A stretch of 64,000 bases of DNA from Sinorhizobium numidicum (GCF_029892045.1 NZ_CP120368.1:1424001-1488000), one strand, 5' to 3'; numbered from the stretch's first letter, positions 32,980-43,193 are shown. Numbers and translations: made by a program. The notes: generated from the sequence alone by a model not told the origin.

Positions 32980-33009
32980 CGCCCGGGGTGCTTCACGCCG
33001 GGCGGTTTT
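32980..33009 (+). terminator. Terminator-like hairpin between rplO and secY
   Basis: CGCCCGG (32980-32986) pairs with CCGGGCG (32998-33004), followed by GTTTTG. It would separate secY-adk from the spc ribosomal genes, fully or partially. The 234-nt rplO-secY gap otherwise shows no gene. Confidence 0.65.
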
Positions 33010-33199
33010 GCTCCCATATGTGAGCCTCACGTTCGGGGCGGCGAATCGCTCGCCGCGACGGACATAGCGGAAACCACGGTGAGGCATCCGATTGCAGCGA
33101 CAATCGCCTCGCGTCAGGTTTTCAACGATGAAGACTTACTCTTTCCGGAACTGACCGGGTTTTCCCGCTGATTCCGAAATTTGGTACGCGGAGAATTGC

Positions 33200-34540
33200 A
33201 TGGCTTCTGCAGCGGAACAGCTTGCTTCGAACCTGAATTTTTCGACTTTCGCCAAGGCGGAAGATCTGAAGAAACGTCTGTGGTTCACGCTCGGTGCCCT
33301 TCTGGTTTACCGTCTTGGCACCTACATCCCGCTGCCCGGGCTCAATCCGGAAGCGTTCGCGCAGGCCTTCCAGGGACAGAGCGGCGGTATTCTCGGCCTC
33401 TTCAATATGTTCTCCGGCGGTGCAGTGGAGCGCATGGCGATCTTCGCGCTCGGCATCATGCCCTATATTTCCGCCTCGATCATCGTGCAGCTGATGACGT
33501 CGGTCGTTCCTGCGCTGGAGCAGTTGAAGAAGGAAGGTGAACAGGGCCGCAAGATCATCAACCAATACACCCGCTACGGCACGGTGCTTCTCGGAGCGAT
33601 GCAGGCCTACGGCATCGCCGTCGGTCTTGAGAGCGGCAGTGGTCTGGTCAACGATCCGGGTTGGTTCTTCCGAATTTCCACGGTGATCTCGCTTCTCGGC
33701 GGTACGATGTTCCTGATGTGGCTCGGTGAACAGATCACGTCACGCGGCATCGGCAACGGCATTTCGCTGATCATCTTCGCGGGTATCGTCGCAGCCCTTC
33801 CGTCGGCACTTGCCGGAACGCTTGAACTCGGCCGTACGGGCGCCCTCTCGACGCCGCTCATTCTTGCGATCATCGTCATGGTCGTCGCCGTGATCGCGCT
33901 GATCGTCTTCGTCGAACGCGCGCAGCGCCGTCTCCTCATTCAGTATCCGAAACGCCAGGTCGGCAATCGGATGTTCCAGGGCGACACCTCGCATCTGCCG
34001 CTGAAGCTCAACACCTCGGGTGTTATCCCGGCGATCTTTGCGTCGTCGTTGCTGCTGCTGCCGGCCACGCTGGCCGGCTTTGCCAACACTGCGACCATGC
34101 CCGGCTGGGCGACGGCGATCGTCGGCGCGCTTGCCCACGGCCAGCCGCTCTACATGGTGCTCTATGGGGCCATGATTGCCTTTTTCGCCTTCTTCTATAC
34201 CGCGATCGTCTTCAATCCGAAGGACACCGCGGACAATCTGAAGAAACACGGCGGCTTCATTCCGGGCATTCGCCCGGGCGAACGTACGGCCGAATATATC
34301 GACTACGTGCTGACGCGGATCACCGTCATTGGCGCGATTTACCTGATCTTCGTCTGCATTCTGCCTGAAATCCTCATCTCGCAGACCGGCGTGCCGTTCT
34401 ACCTTGGTGGTACGTCGCTTTTGATTGTTGTCAGCGTGACCCTCGATACGGTAGCACAGATCCAAGGTCACCTCATTGCCCAGCAATATGAGGGGCTGAT
34501 CAAGAAGTCGAAGCTGCGCGGAGGAAAGAGGGGACGATGA
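33200..34540 (+). CDS. secY: Preprotein translocase subunit SecY
   Basis: SecY (446 residues) is the channel subunit of the Sec translocon in the inner membrane, with ten predicted helices. Recognisable parts are [11 protein letters not shown] in helix 1, NMFSGGA of the plug region and the cytoplasmic loop [17 protein letters not shown]. The stop overlaps the adk start by four bases. Confidence 0.98.
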   Translation: MASAAEQLASNLNFSTFAKAEDLKKRLWFTLGALLVYRLGTYIPLPGLNPEAFAQAFQGQSGGILGLFNMFSGGAVERMAIFALGIMPYISASIIVQLMTSVVPALEQLKKEGEQGRKIINQYTRYGTVLLGAMQAYGIAVGLESGSGLVNDPGWFFRISTVISLLGGTMFLMWLGEQITSRGIGNGISLIIFAGIVAALPSALAGTLELGRTGALSTPLILAIIVMVVAVIALIVFVERAQRRLLIQYPKRQVGNRMFQGDTSHLPLKLNTSGVIPAIFASSLLLLPATLAGFANTATMPGWATAIVGALAHGQPLYMVLYGAMIAFFAFFYTAIVFNPKDTADNLKKHGGFIPGIRPGERTAEYIDYVLTRITVIGAIYLIFVCILPEILISQTGVPFYLGGTSLLIVVSVTLDTVAQIQGHLIAQQYEGLIKKSKLRGGKRGR

Positions 34541-35115
34541 GGCTTATTTTTTTAGGACCGCCGGGCGCTGGCAAGGGGACACAGGCCAAGCTCCTGACGG
34601 AGAGATACGGCATACCGCAGCTTTCCACAGGTGATATGCTGAGGTCGGCCGTGGCTCAGGCGACCGAGGTTGGCAAGCGTGCGAAAGCGGTGATGGATGC
34701 CGGCCAGCTCGTCTCCGACGACATCGTCAACGAAATCGTCTCCGACCGTATCGATGCACCGGACTGCGCCAGGGGCTTCATCCTCGACGGCTATCCGCGC
34801 ACCGTTCCGCAGGCCGAAGCGCTTGATCGGATGCTCGACGGCAAGGGTCTCAAGCTCGATGCGGTTATCGAGTTGAAAGTCGACGAGGCAGCTCTTGTCC
34901 GGCGCATGGAGAATCGCGTAGCGGAAACTGTCGCCGCCGGCGGAGCCGTTCGCTCCGACGATAATCCCGAAGCTTTCAGGCGTCGCCTGAAGGAGTATCG
35001 GGAAAAGACCGCTCCGCTTTCGGAGCATTATGCCCGCACGGGTCGGCTGAAGACCGTGGACGGCATGGCGGACGTGAAGACGGTTACCGCCGAGATCGAG
35101 AAAATTCTGGCGTAG
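34537..35115 (+). CDS. adk: Adenylate kinase
   Basis: Adk (192 residues) interconverts ATP+AMP and 2 ADP. The P-loop GPPGAGKGT is at 7-15, LSTGDMLR at about 30 and the LDGYPRT AMP-site motif at about 84-90. It is the short form with a reduced LID and no zinc cysteines, as usual in Rhizobiales. Translationally coupled to secY by an ATGA overlap. Confidence 0.98.
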   Translation: MRLIFLGPPGAGKGTQAKLLTERYGIPQLSTGDMLRSAVAQATEVGKRAKAVMDAGQLVSDDIVNEIVSDRIDAPDCARGFILDGYPRTVPQAEALDRMLDGKGLKLDAVIELKVDEAALVRRMENRVAETVAAGGAVRSDDNPEAFRRRLKEYREKTAPLSEHYARTGRLKTVDGMADVKTVTAEIEKILA

Positions 35116-35347
35116 ACAGTGGTCTTCGCCAAAATGGAAGCGCCGGGGAGTTGACTTTTCCGACCGATTCCTCCAAAGACAGCGTCAACTCGCGACATGA
35201 GAAGCGATCGGCGCGGTCTTCAAAGCAATGAAGTCCGGGTACGGTCGTTTTTGACGTGTCTCGAACCTCAATTAACGTGCGGCTCTTCGAGGTCGCGTAA
35301 CGAAGCACCTATTGCCGGATGGCAACTGGAACGCAAGGAGAATAGAC

Positions 35348-35716
35348 GTGGCACGTATCGCTGGCGTCAACATCCCGACGGCAAAGCGCGTCGTCATCGC
35401 GCTGACGTATATTCACGGGATCGGCCCGAAATTCGCACAGGAAATCGTTGAGAAGGTCGGTATTCCGACTGAACGTCGCGTGCATCAGCTGACGGACGCA
35501 GAAGTCCTGCAGATCCGCGAAACGATCGACCGTGACTACCAGGTCGAAGGTGACCTGCGTCGCGACACCGCGATGAACATCAAGCGTCTGATGGACCTCG
35601 GCTGCTATCGCGGCCTGCGCCATCGCCGCGGTCTGCCGGTGCGCGGTCAGCGCACGCACACCAATGCCCGTACCCGCAAGGGTCCGGCAAAGGCGATCGC
35701 CGGCAAGAAGAAGTAA
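35348..35716 (+). CDS. rpsM: Ribosomal protein S13, GTG start
   Basis: S13 (122 residues) contacts P-site tRNA and bridges to the 50S subunit. The start is GTG 35348 ([18 protein letters not shown]) after AAGGAGAATAGAC. The [19 protein letters not shown] tail is conserved. In the 232-nt gap before it, GAGTTGAC (35148-35155) can pair with GTCAACTC (35184-35191), perhaps part of the alpha-operon promoter or leader. Confidence 0.97.
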   Translation: MARIAGVNIPTAKRVVIALTYIHGIGPKFAQEIVEKVGIPTERRVHQLTDAEVLQIRETIDRDYQVEGDLRRDTAMNIKRLMDLGCYRGLRHRRGLPVRGQRTHTNARTRKGPAKAIAGKKK

Positions 35717-35946
35717 TTTCCCGAAAAGGGAAAGTGGGAGGCTGGCGCATGCGCCGGCCTCCTTTTGTAGTTTGGGAAGGGCAATTGTCCGACCGTCGCT
35801 GGGGCCGCTATCGGTTCTGCGAAATGCCCGCGAAGCCGGTGGGCCGGCTACCGCAAAATTGAAGATGCAGGGCAGGGGACGAACAATCCTTTTCCCGGTG
35901 GAGCCGCTGGAATTACGGCGGTGCAGAGATCTAAGAAAGGGATCCT

Positions 35947-36336
35947 ATGGCCAAGGAAGCCACCCGCGTTCGCCGCCGCGAGCGCAAGAACATTACGTCT
36001 GGCGTTGCACACGTCAATTCGTCGTTCAACAACACGATGATCACCATCACCGACGCGCAGGGCAATGCGATTGCCTGGTCGTCTGCCGGTGCGAAGGGTT
36101 TCAAGGGTTCGCGCAAGTCGACCCCGTTCGCCGCACAGATTGCCGCTGAGGACTGCGCCAAGAAGGCTCAGGAACACGGCATGAAGTCGCTGGAAGTGGA
36201 AGTTTGCGGCCCGGGTTCTGGTCGTGAATCCGCTCTGCGCGCGCTGCAGGCTGCGGGCTTCATGATCACGTCGATCCGCGACGTGACCCCGATCCCGCAC
36301 AACGGCTGCCGCCCGCGCAAGAAGCGCCGCGTCTGA
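35947..36336 (+). CDS. rpsK: Ribosomal protein S11
   Basis: S11 (129 residues) forms part of the 30S platform. [21 protein letters not shown] and the C-terminal [15 protein letters not shown] are family hallmarks. A 230-nt gap precedes it. Confidence 0.98.
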
Positions 36337-36438
36337 TCATATGCACACAACATGCCGGTGAGGGCGCTTGTGGTTCTCCCGGTCTTCGGGGCTCGGTTGT
36401 CACGATTGGATGGTGGCAACGAACGGAAGGCAGAAAAC

Positions 36439-37449
36439 ATGATTCAGAAAAATTGGCAGGAATTGATCAAGCCGAATAAGGTGGACTTCGCCTCCGCCGG
36501 CCGCACCAAGGCAACGTTGGTCGCGGAACCGCTCGAGCGCGGCTTTGGTCTGACACTCGGCAACGCGCTTCGCCGCGTGCTTTTGTCGTCGCTGCGCGGT
36601 GCTGCCGTTACGGCAGTGCAGATCGACGGCGTGCTGCACGAGTTCTCGTCTATCCCGGGCGTCCGGGAAGATGTGACCGACATCGTGCTCAACATCAAGG
36701 AAATCGCCATCAAGATGGATGGCGACGATGCAAAGCGCATGGTCGTGCGCAAGCAGGGTCCGGGCGTCGTGACGGCCGGTGACATTCAGACGGTTGGCGA
36801 TATCGAAATCCTCAATCCGAACCATGTGATCTGCACGCTCGACGAGGGCGCCGAGATCCGCATGGAGTTCACCGTCAACAACGGCAAGGGCTACGTACCG
36901 GCTGACCGCAACCGCTCGGAAGACGCGCCGATCGGCCTCATCCCGGTCGACAGCCTCTACTCGCCGGTCAAGAAGGTCTCGTACAAGGTGGAAAACACCC
37001 GCGAAGGCCAGGTTCTTGACTATGACAAGCTGACGATGTCCATCGAGACGGACGGCTCGGTCACTGGTGAGGATGCGATCGCTTTTGCGGCCCGCATTCT
37101 TCAGGACCAACTGTCGGTCTTCGTCAACTTCGAAGAGCCGCACAAGGAAGCAGAGGAAGAGGCAGTCACCGAACTCGCCTTCAACCCGGCGCTTCTCAAG
37201 AAGGTCGACGAACTGGAGCTTTCCGTCCGTTCGGCCAACTGCCTGAAGAACGACAACATCGTCTATATCGGCGACCTCATTCAGAAGACCGAAGCAGAAA
37301 TGCTCCGCACGCCGAATTTCGGCCGCAAGTCGCTCAACGAGATCAAGGAAGTTCTCGCTTCCATGGGCCTGCACCTCGGCATGGAAGTGCCGTCCTGGCC
37401 GCCTGAGAACATCGAAGATCTCGCCAAGCGTTACGAAGACCAATACTAA
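36439..37449 (+). CDS. rpoA: RNA polymerase alpha subunit
   Basis: Alpha (336 residues) dimerises to start RNA polymerase assembly and binds UP elements and activators. The N-terminal domain has [20 protein letters not shown] and the C-terminal domain has [21 protein letters not shown], with the helix-hairpin-helix [14 protein letters not shown] start at [10 protein letters not shown] after GGAAGGCAGAAAAC; upstream sequence in frame is not conserved. No rpsD lies beside it. Confidence 0.98.
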   Translation: MIQKNWQELIKPNKVDFASAGRTKATLVAEPLERGFGLTLGNALRRVLLSSLRGAAVTAVQIDGVLHEFSSIPGVREDVTDIVLNIKEIAIKMDGDDAKRMVVRKQGPGVVTAGDIQTVGDIEILNPNHVICTLDEGAEIRMEFTVNNGKGYVPADRNRSEDAPIGLIPVDSLYSPVKKVSYKVENTREGQVLDYDKLTMSIETDGSVTGEDAIAFAARILQDQLSVFVNFEEPHKEAEEEAVTELAFNPALLKKVDELELSVRSANCLKNDNIVYIGDLIQKTEAEMLRTPNFGRKSLNEIKEVLASMGLHLGMEVPSWPPENIEDLAKRYEDQY

Positions 37450-37550
37450 CGCCGCACGCGTTCGAAGGAACGCGTGAAGCTGGCCTTAGAACGTTTAAAC
37501 GACGCCCCATTAGACTGCGGGCGGATGCCTGCAAGTAAAGGAGAATAGCC

Positions 37551-37976
37551 ATGCGCCACGGTAAAGCCGGCCGCAAGCTGAATAGAACCGCCAGCCACCG
37601 CAAGGCGATGTTTGCCAACATGGCAGCTTCGCTGATCGAACACGAGCAGATCGTCACGACTCTGCCGAAGGCTAAGGAAATCCGTCCGATCGTCGAGAAG
37701 CTCGTCACGCTCGGCAAGCGCGGCGACCTGCATGCCCGCCGTCAGGCGATCTCGCAGATCCGCGATGTTGCCGTCGTCGCGAAGCTGTTCGACACGATTG
37801 CCTCGCGTTACGCCACCCGCAATGGCGGCTACCTGCGCATCATGAAGGCCGGTTTCCGTCACGGCGACAACGCCGCTCTCGCTGTCATCGAATTCGTTGA
37901 CCGCGACGTGGACGCCAAGGGCGCAAAGGACCGTGTCCGCGTTGCATCCGAAGCCGAGGCCGCGGAAGCAGCATAA
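37551..37976 (+). CDS. rplQ: Ribosomal protein L17
   Basis: L17 (141 residues). [25 protein letters not shown] is the family signature, with a short Ala/Glu-rich C-terminal tail. Last gene of the alpha operon; a repeat and a strong terminator follow. Confidence 0.98.
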   Translation: MRHGKAGRKLNRTASHRKAMFANMAASLIEHEQIVTTLPKAKEIRPIVEKLVTLGKRGDLHARRQAISQIRDVAVVAKLFDTIASRYATRNGGYLRIMKAGFRHGDNAALAVIEFVDRDVDAKGAKDRVRVASEAEAAEAA

Positions 37977-37992
37977 TCGCCTGCGAGTCACT

Positions 37993-38092
37993 ACAGCGTC
38001 TTGCGTCTTTTCAGACGCACAAAGGTCGCTGTAGCACTTTGAATCACTGCATGTTTTTATCCTTAAATCGGTTCCGATTTAAGGAACATGCA
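37993..38092. repeat. Rhizobial-type palindromic intergenic element
   Basis: Two adjacent dyads: an outer ACAGCG/CGCTGT (37993-37998, 38027-38032) around a TGCGTCT/AGACGCA hairpin, and a long stem TGCATGTT...CCTTAAATCGG-TT-CCGATTTAAGG-AACATGCA (38048-38092). Similar mosaic palindromes are dispersed in intergenic regions of Rhizobium and Sinorhizobium. Copy number cannot be judged from one window. Confidence 0.65.
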
Positions 38093-38105
38093 CTAGAAGC
38101 ATTGA

Positions 38106-38138
38106 AGCGGCCGGATGATCGTCACCCGGCCGCTTTTT
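38106..38138 (+). terminator. Intrinsic terminator of the alpha operon
   Basis: AGCGGCCGG/CCGGCCGCT (38106-38114 with 38126-38134) is followed by TTTTT. It ends transcription from rplQ and physically overlaps the 3' end of msrQ on the other strand. Confidence 0.85.
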
Positions 38139-38784
38139 CCGTTGCGGGCCGTGATCGTATCGGACCGGCCTGCTGCCGCTTCGAGCGCAGAAATCGCATT
38201 CTGATCGCCCGCCAGGCGAGCAGAGCCGCGACCATGGCGACGTAGAGCATCTGCTCCGGCCCCACCACCTTGACCGACATGGCAAAATGCAGCGCCCCTG
38301 CGGCCGCGATGACATACACCAGACGGTGGAGCTTGTTCCATCTTTGGCCGAGCTTGCGGATCGACCAATTGTTTGAGGTGAGCCCGAGTGGAATCAACAT
38401 CACGAGCGCGGCCATGCCGATGGTAATGAAGGGCCGGCGGGCGATGTCCGCTACGATGGCTTCAAAGCGCAGCGTCTGATCCAGCACCATATAGGCGAGG
38501 AAGTGCATCAGCACGTAGTAGAAGGCCAGCAAACCGAGGGCGCGGCGGTATCTCAGCCAGTTCACGGCGAAGAGGTCTCGGATAGGCGTGATCGCCAGCG
38601 TCGCGATCAGGAACCGCAAAGCCCAGAGGCCAAGCAAGTGTTCGAATTCCTTGACAGCGTTGCCGGGCAACTGACCTGTAGCGCCGAGATAGAAGGCGGA
38701 TGCCGCGGGAACGAGGCCGACCGCATAGAGCATCCAAACCGAGGGACCGTGAAAGCGTTTCGGCAAAGTTGGAAAGACGGCCAT
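38122..38784 (-). CDS. msrQ: MsrQ, heme-binding membrane subunit of the MsrPQ methionine sulfoxide reductase
   Basis: A 220-residue protein of the ferric-reductase-like (YedZ) family with about six membrane helices. MsrQ carries electrons from the quinone pool or a flavoreductase to periplasmic MsrP. Conserved histidines that may hold heme are in the helices containing FYYVLMHFLAY, WNKLHRLVY and ALHFAMSV. I start at ATG 38784, two bases after msrP; longer reading overlaps msrP out of frame. It is co-transcribed with msrP. Confidence 0.9.
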   Translation of the reverse strand: MAVFPTLPKRFHGPSVWMLYAVGLVPAASAFYLGATGQLPGNAVKEFEHLLGLWALRFLIATLAITPIRDLFAVNWLRYRRALGLLAFYYVLMHFLAYMVLDQTLRFEAIVADIARRPFITIGMAALVMLIPLGLTSNNWSIRKLGQRWNKLHRLVYVIAAAGALHFAMSVKVVGPEQMLYVAMVAALLAWRAIRMRFLRSKRQQAGPIRSRPATEKAAG

Positions 38785-38786
38785 CG

Positions 38787-39728
38787 TCAGAAATTCGCCC
38801 GGAGGTCGATGCCGGCATAGAGGCCTGCGACTTCGTCCGCGTAGCCGTTGAACGGAAGCGTGTCGCGCCGGTTGGCGCCGAAGAAGCCGCCTTCGCCGAT
38901 CCGGTTTTCCGTCGCCTGGCTCCAGCGTGGGTGGTCGACCGCAGGGTTCACATTGGCATAGAAGCCATATTCGTCCGGGGCAGCGAGGTTCCAGGTGCAG
39001 GGAGGGGCGGTTTCGGTCAGCGAGATGCGCACGATGGATTTGATTCCCTTGAAGCCGTATTTCCACGGAACGACCAGGCGTATGGGCGCGCCGTTCTGGT
39101 TCGGCAAGGTCTTCCCGTAAAGTCCGACGGAGAGGATCGTCAGCGGATGACGGGCCTCATCGAGCCGCAGACCCTCGCGATACGGCCAAGGCAGGGGTTG
39201 GAAAAACCCGGATTGGCCGGGCATTTCCTCCGGCCGCACGACGGTTTCGAACGCAACATATTTTGCGCTGCCGAGGGGCTCCACCTCGTCGAGCAACGCC
39301 GCTAACGGAAAACCGATCCAGGGGATAACCATCGACCAGGCTTCGACGCAGCGCATGCGGTAGGTCCGCTCCTCTAGCGGGAAACCCAAAAGCTCCTCAA
39401 GACCGAATTCCCTCGGCTTGCTGACCAGGCCATCGACTTTCACCGCCCAGGGTGAAGCTTTGAACGCTCCCGAATTGGCCGCCGGATCGCCTTTGCCCGT
39501 GCCGAATTCGTAATAGTTGTTATAGCTCGTGACGTCCTTTTCCGGCGTCACCGGTTCGTCGATCTTGTACGGGCTCTCTGCCGCCTTGAGTGAGGTTGCG
39601 TGTGCCGTTGCCGCTCCGCTCACGAACAGGCCGCCAGCCGCAGCCGTCATGAAAGTCCTGCGATTGAGAAAACAGTGCTCGGGTGTGATCTCGGATGCGG
39701 CAATCCGCGGCGCGCGATAGCGGGGCAT
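38787..39728 (-). CDS. msrP: MsrP, periplasmic molybdenum-dependent methionine sulfoxide reductase
   Basis: A 313-residue YedY-family molybdopterin enzyme that repairs oxidised methionines in envelope proteins. A twin-arginine signal (RRTFM at 23-27, then a hydrophobic stretch) directs folded export with the cofactor. Cys127 in [14 protein letters not shown] is the expected molybdenum ligand. Length and C-terminal pattern ([14 protein letters not shown]) match the family. Transcribed ahead of msrQ and divergently from the HtrA-type protease, another envelope quality-control gene. Confidence 0.93.
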   Translation of the reverse strand: MPRYRAPRIAASEITPEHCFLNRRTFMTAAAGGLFVSGAATAHATSLKAAESPYKIDEPVTPEKDVTSYNNYYEFGTGKGDPAANSGAFKASPWAVKVDGLVSKPREFGLEELLGFPLEERTYRMRCVEAWSMVIPWIGFPLAALLDEVEPLGSAKYVAFETVVRPEEMPGQSGFFQPLPWPYREGLRLDEARHPLTILSVGLYGKTLPNQNGAPIRLVVPWKYGFKGIKSIVRISLTETAPPCTWNLAAPDEYGFYANVNPAVDHPRWSQATENRIGEGGFFGANRRDTLPFNGYADEVAGLYAGIDLRANF

Positions 39729-40011
39729 ATAGTTCCTCGGTGTCGATTAGCGACTCTGAATATCAGATGACCAGAGTTTCGATCACCGGAAAAGGTGGGC
39801 GAGACCACGTTTTCGTGCGCAGTCCGTGACTATGCCGGCCGCAGGGCGAGACAGGAGTTGCGAACGTGCGCACATTTCCACAACGATCTGAATCGCTGGA
39901 TAAATTCATTCCATCACCCATGGCGAAACAGGAGAATTATGCCCGCGACGCGTTTGCCTTTTTTCCTGCGAAATCCTATCTGATCGTAGCGGCAACGAAA
40001 GGAGATGCTTC

Positions 40012-41409
40012 ATGATCTTTGGCCATCGAGCCCTCGCGGCTCTCGTCCTTGCCGTTGCCATGTCAACGCCCGCAGCAGCGCAGGATGCTAAGGCCGTACC
40101 GCAATCCCGCACAGAAATGCAGCTTTCCTTCGCGCCCCTGGTCAAGCAGACGGCGAATGCGGTGGTGAACGTCTATGCGGAGCGCGTTGTTGAGCGACGG
40201 TCGATCTTTGCCGGGGATCCTTTCTTTGAGGAATTTTTCGGCCAGCGCATGCCAAACAGGACTGAAAAGCAGTCGTCGCTCGGCTCCGGCGTGATCGTCA
40301 GCCGCAACGGTGTCGTCGTCACCAACAACCACGTGATCGAGGGCGCCGACGATATCAAGGTGGCGCTCGCCGACGGGCGCGAATTTCCCTGCAAGATCGT
40401 GCTGAAGGACGACCGTTTGGACCTTGCGGTCATGAAGATCCAGGCGGACGGGCCGTTCGATATCATCCCTATAGGTGATTCCGATGCGGTGGAGGTCGGA
40501 GACTTGGTTCTGGCGATCGGAAACCCGTTCGGTGTGGGGCAGACGGTGACGAGCGGCATCGTATCGGCGCTCGCCCGCAACCAGATTTCATCCGGCGATT
40601 TCGGTTTCTTCATCCAGACCGATGCGGCCATCAATCCCGGCAATTCCGGTGGCGGCCTGATCGATATGAAGGGGGAACTGATCGGTATCAACACGGCGAT
40701 CTTCTCGAGGGGAGGCGGCTCCAACGGAGTGGGCTTCGCTATCCCGGCCAATTTGGTGAAGGTCTTCGTCGCCTCCGCGGAGAGCGGCGGCGGTTCTTTC
40801 ATCCGCCCCTTCGTCGGTGCGAGCTTCGAGCCGGTCACCTCCGAGGTAGCCGACGCGCTCGGGCTAGACCGGGCTCGCGGTGCGCTGGTGACGGCCGTGG
40901 CCGCCGGCGGTCCGGCGGCGAACGCCGGCATAAAGCCTGGGCAAGTGGTCACGGCCGTTAACGGTGTACCCGTCGAGCACCCCGATGCCCTCGGATATCG
41001 TCTGACGACTGTCGGCATCGGACATGAAGCGCGCTTGACGATTTCGGAAAACGGCAAGCCGCGCGACGTCACGCTGAAGCTCGATCAGGCACCGGAAACC
41101 TCGCCGCGCGACGAGCGGCTGATCGAGGGAAGAAATCCGTTCGCCGGAGCGGTCGTGGCAAATCTCTCGCCGCGTCTTGCAGAAGAGCTCCGGATGCCCA
41201 CCTCTTTGCAGGGCGTCGTCGTAACCGAGGTCAATCGCGGCTCGCCGGCAGCGCGGATCGGTCTGGAACGAAAGGACATCGTCCGCTCCGTCAATGGAAT
41301 GGCGATCGATAGCTCGAAGACGCTGGAGACCGTCATGGCGGAGGATGCTTCGTTCTGGCGCGTCGAGATCGAGCGCGACGGCCAAATTATTCGTCAGTTC
41401 TTCCGATGA
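40012..41409 (+). CDS. HtrA/Deg-family periplasmic serine protease
   Basis: A 465-residue DegP/DegQ-like protease with a Sec signal peptide (residues 1-23, AAAQ-D). The triad is His107 (VVVTNNHVIEG), Asp137 (DDRLDLAVMK) and Ser212 (INPGNSGGGLI). Two PDZ domains follow: about 270-350 and 375-460. It should degrade or refold misfolded envelope proteins. The linker loop (about 60-90) is shorter than in DegP. The start follows AAAGGAGATGCTTC. Its stop overlaps the rarA start by four bases. The 283-nt gap upstream, shared with msrP, has no clear sigma site. Confidence 0.92.
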   Translation: MIFGHRALAALVLAVAMSTPAAAQDAKAVPQSRTEMQLSFAPLVKQTANAVVNVYAERVVERRSIFAGDPFFEEFFGQRMPNRTEKQSSLGSGVIVSRNGVVVTNNHVIEGADDIKVALADGREFPCKIVLKDDRLDLAVMKIQADGPFDIIPIGDSDAVEVGDLVLAIGNPFGVGQTVTSGIVSALARNQISSGDFGFFIQTDAAINPGNSGGGLIDMKGELIGINTAIFSRGGGSNGVGFAIPANLVKVFVASAESGGGSFIRPFVGASFEPVTSEVADALGLDRARGALVTAVAAGGPAANAGIKPGQVVTAVNGVPVEHPDALGYRLTTVGIGHEARLTISENGKPRDVTLKLDQAPETSPRDERLIEGRNPFAGAVVANLSPRLAEELRMPTSLQGVVVTEVNRGSPAARIGLERKDIVRSVNGMAIDSSKTLETVMAEDASFWRVEIERDGQIIRQFFR

Positions 41410-42716
41410 GCGACCTTTTTTCCCCCTCGGAACCCCCGGAGATGGCGTCGGCAAGACCGCTAGCCGACCGGCTGCGGCCGCGCACGCTTGCCGAGGTGAC
41501 CGGACAGGAACATCTGACCGGCGAGCATGGCGCTTTGACGCGCATGATTTCCTCCGGTTCTCTCGGTTCCATGATCTTCTGGGGACCGCCGGGTACCGGC
41601 AAGACCACCGTGGCGCGGCTGCTTTCGGGCGAGGCTGGCCTCGCCTTCGAACAGATCTCGGCGATCTTCTCCGGTGTTGCGGACTTGAAGAAGGTGTTCG
41701 ATGCCGCCCGCGTCAGACGAATGTCCGGACGCCAGACGCTGCTTTTCGTCGACGAGATTCATCGCTTCAATCGGGCGCAGCAGGATAGCTTCCTTCCGGT
41801 GATGGAAGATGGCACGATCATTCTCGTTGGCGCCACCACCGAAAACCCATCCTTCGAGCTCAATGCCGCGCTGCTGTCGCGGGCGCGGGTGCTGACGTTC
41901 AAGCCGCTTGGCGAAGCGAGCCTCGAAGAGCTCTTGAAGCGGGCAGAGAAAGCCGAGGGCAAGTCGCTGCCGCTCGATGAGAATGCCCGTGCAAACCTCA
42001 TCCGGATGGCCGACGGCGATGGCCGCGCTGTGTTGACGCTCGCGGAAGAGGTCTGGCGCGCGGCGCGTCGGGACGAAATCTTCGATGCGGCCGCGCTCCA
42101 GGACATCGTCCAGCGCCGCGCTCCGGTTTACGATAAGGGCCAGGACGGCCACTACAATCTGATATCGGCGCTTCACAAGTCCGTGCGCGGATCCGATCCG
42201 GACGCAGCGCTCTACTATCTCTGCCGCATGTTCGACGCCGGCGAGGACCCGCTCTATATCGGCAGACGACTTGTGCGTATGGCTATCGAGGATATCGGAC
42301 TCGCCGATCCGCAAGCACTAGTGATCTGTAACGCCGCCAAGGACGCTTACGATTATCTCGGGTCTCCCGAAGGGGAATTGGCTCTGGCGGAAGCTTGCGT
42401 TTATGTCGCCACGGCACCGAAGTCGAACGCGGTCTACACCGCCTACAAGGCGGCGATGCGCGCGGCAAAGGAAAATGGTTCGCTGCTGCCGCCGAAGCAT
42501 ATCCTCAATGCCCCGACGAAGCTCATGAAGGGCGAGGGATATGGCGAGGGGTATCGCTACGACCACGACGAGCCAGATGCGTTTTCGGGACAGGATTATT
42601 TCCCGGAGAAGATGGGACGAAAAACGTTTTACGACCCTCCGGAGCGCGGCTTCGAGCGCGAACTTCGCAAGCGGCTCGATTGGTGGGCGAAGCTCCGGCG
42701 CGAGCGGAATTCGTAG
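41406..42716 (+). CDS. rarA: Replication-associated recombination protein A (RarA/MgsA)
   Basis: A 436-residue AAA+ ATPase of the clamp-loader-like RarA family (eukaryotic WRNIP1), which acts at stalled replication forks. Walker A GPPGTGKT is at 60-67, Walker B LLFVDEIHRFN near 112-122 and the sensor ATTENPSFELN follows. The C-terminal helical tetramerisation domain contains HYNLISALHKSVRGSDPDAALYYL. It starts inside the stop codon of the HtrA-type protease gene, so the two are translationally coupled despite unrelated roles. Confidence 0.93.
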   Translation: MSDLFSPSEPPEMASARPLADRLRPRTLAEVTGQEHLTGEHGALTRMISSGSLGSMIFWGPPGTGKTTVARLLSGEAGLAFEQISAIFSGVADLKKVFDAARVRRMSGRQTLLFVDEIHRFNRAQQDSFLPVMEDGTIILVGATTENPSFELNAALLSRARVLTFKPLGEASLEELLKRAEKAEGKSLPLDENARANLIRMADGDGRAVLTLAEEVWRAARRDEIFDAAALQDIVQRRAPVYDKGQDGHYNLISALHKSVRGSDPDAALYYLCRMFDAGEDPLYIGRRLVRMAIEDIGLADPQALVICNAAKDAYDYLGSPEGELALAEACVYVATAPKSNAVYTAYKAAMRAAKENGSLLPPKHILNAPTKLMKGEGYGEGYRYDHDEPDAFSGQDYFPEKMGRKTFYDPPERGFERELRKRLDWWAKLRRERNS

Positions 42717-42800
42717 CGCAAGGTCTGTCGGGGTTGCAGGGCAGGCTTGTCGGGCGATGTCTTGCTGCCCCAATCGGCTTATGGCATAGCAACGCAACAC

Positions 42801-42873
42801 TGCAGACGACTGCACGGGTTGACGTTGTCGATCCGCCCATCCGCGGGGACGGCCTCGCTCCAGACGAAGGAGC
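42801..42873 (+). promoter_or_regulatory. Guanidine-II (mini-ykkC) riboswitch
   Basis: Two short hairpins have ACGR tetraloops: P1 TGCAG-ACGA-CTGCA (42801-42814) and P2 GCGGGG-ACGG-CCTCGC (42843-42858, one G-U pair). They are separated by 28 nt, within the known range of this class. This is the defining structure of the guanidine-II riboswitch. A third, competing stem GCTCC/GGAGC (42857-42861 with 42869-42873) would mask the AAGGAG ribosome site of gdx and shares bases with P2. Ligand-stabilised P2 should free translation. Confidence 0.87.
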
Positions 42874-42878
42874 TTGAA

Positions 42879-43193
42879 ATGGCCTGGATCACCCTTCTCA
42901 TTGCCGGCATTCTCGAAATCGGTTGGGCAATCGGTCTCAAATATACGGATGGATTCACGCGCTTTATGCCGACGGTGCTAACCGTCGGCTCAATGGTCCT
43001 GAGTATTATGCTGCTCGGGATGGCCGTCCGTTCGCTGCCGCTCGGAACGGCCTACGCGGTGTGGACAGGCATCGGCACCGTTGGCACGGTCGTGCTCGGT
43101 ATCGTCCTCTTCGGCGAGCCTGTGACTGCCGTGCGCCTCGGCTGCGTTGGCCTCATTGTCGCGGGTATTGGCGGCCTCAAGCTCATTGCCTGA
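42879..43193 (+). CDS. gdx: Guanidinium exporter Gdx (SMR family, formerly SugE)
   Basis: A 104-residue four-helix small multidrug resistance protein. The membrane-embedded Glu13 and the Gdx-type residues Gly10, Trp16 and Lys22 ([13 protein letters not shown]) distinguish it from EmrE-type drug exporters. It should form antiparallel dimers exchanging guanidinium for protons. The guanidine-II riboswitch directly upstream supports this substrate. The ATG at 42879 lies 6 nt after AAGGAG. It converges on the ATP12 gene. Confidence 0.92.
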   Translation: MAWITLLIAGILEIGWAIGLKYTDGFTRFMPTVLTVGSMVLSIMLLGMAVRSLPLGTAYAVWTGIGTVGTVVLGIVLFGEPVTAVRLGCVGLIVAGIGGLKLIA

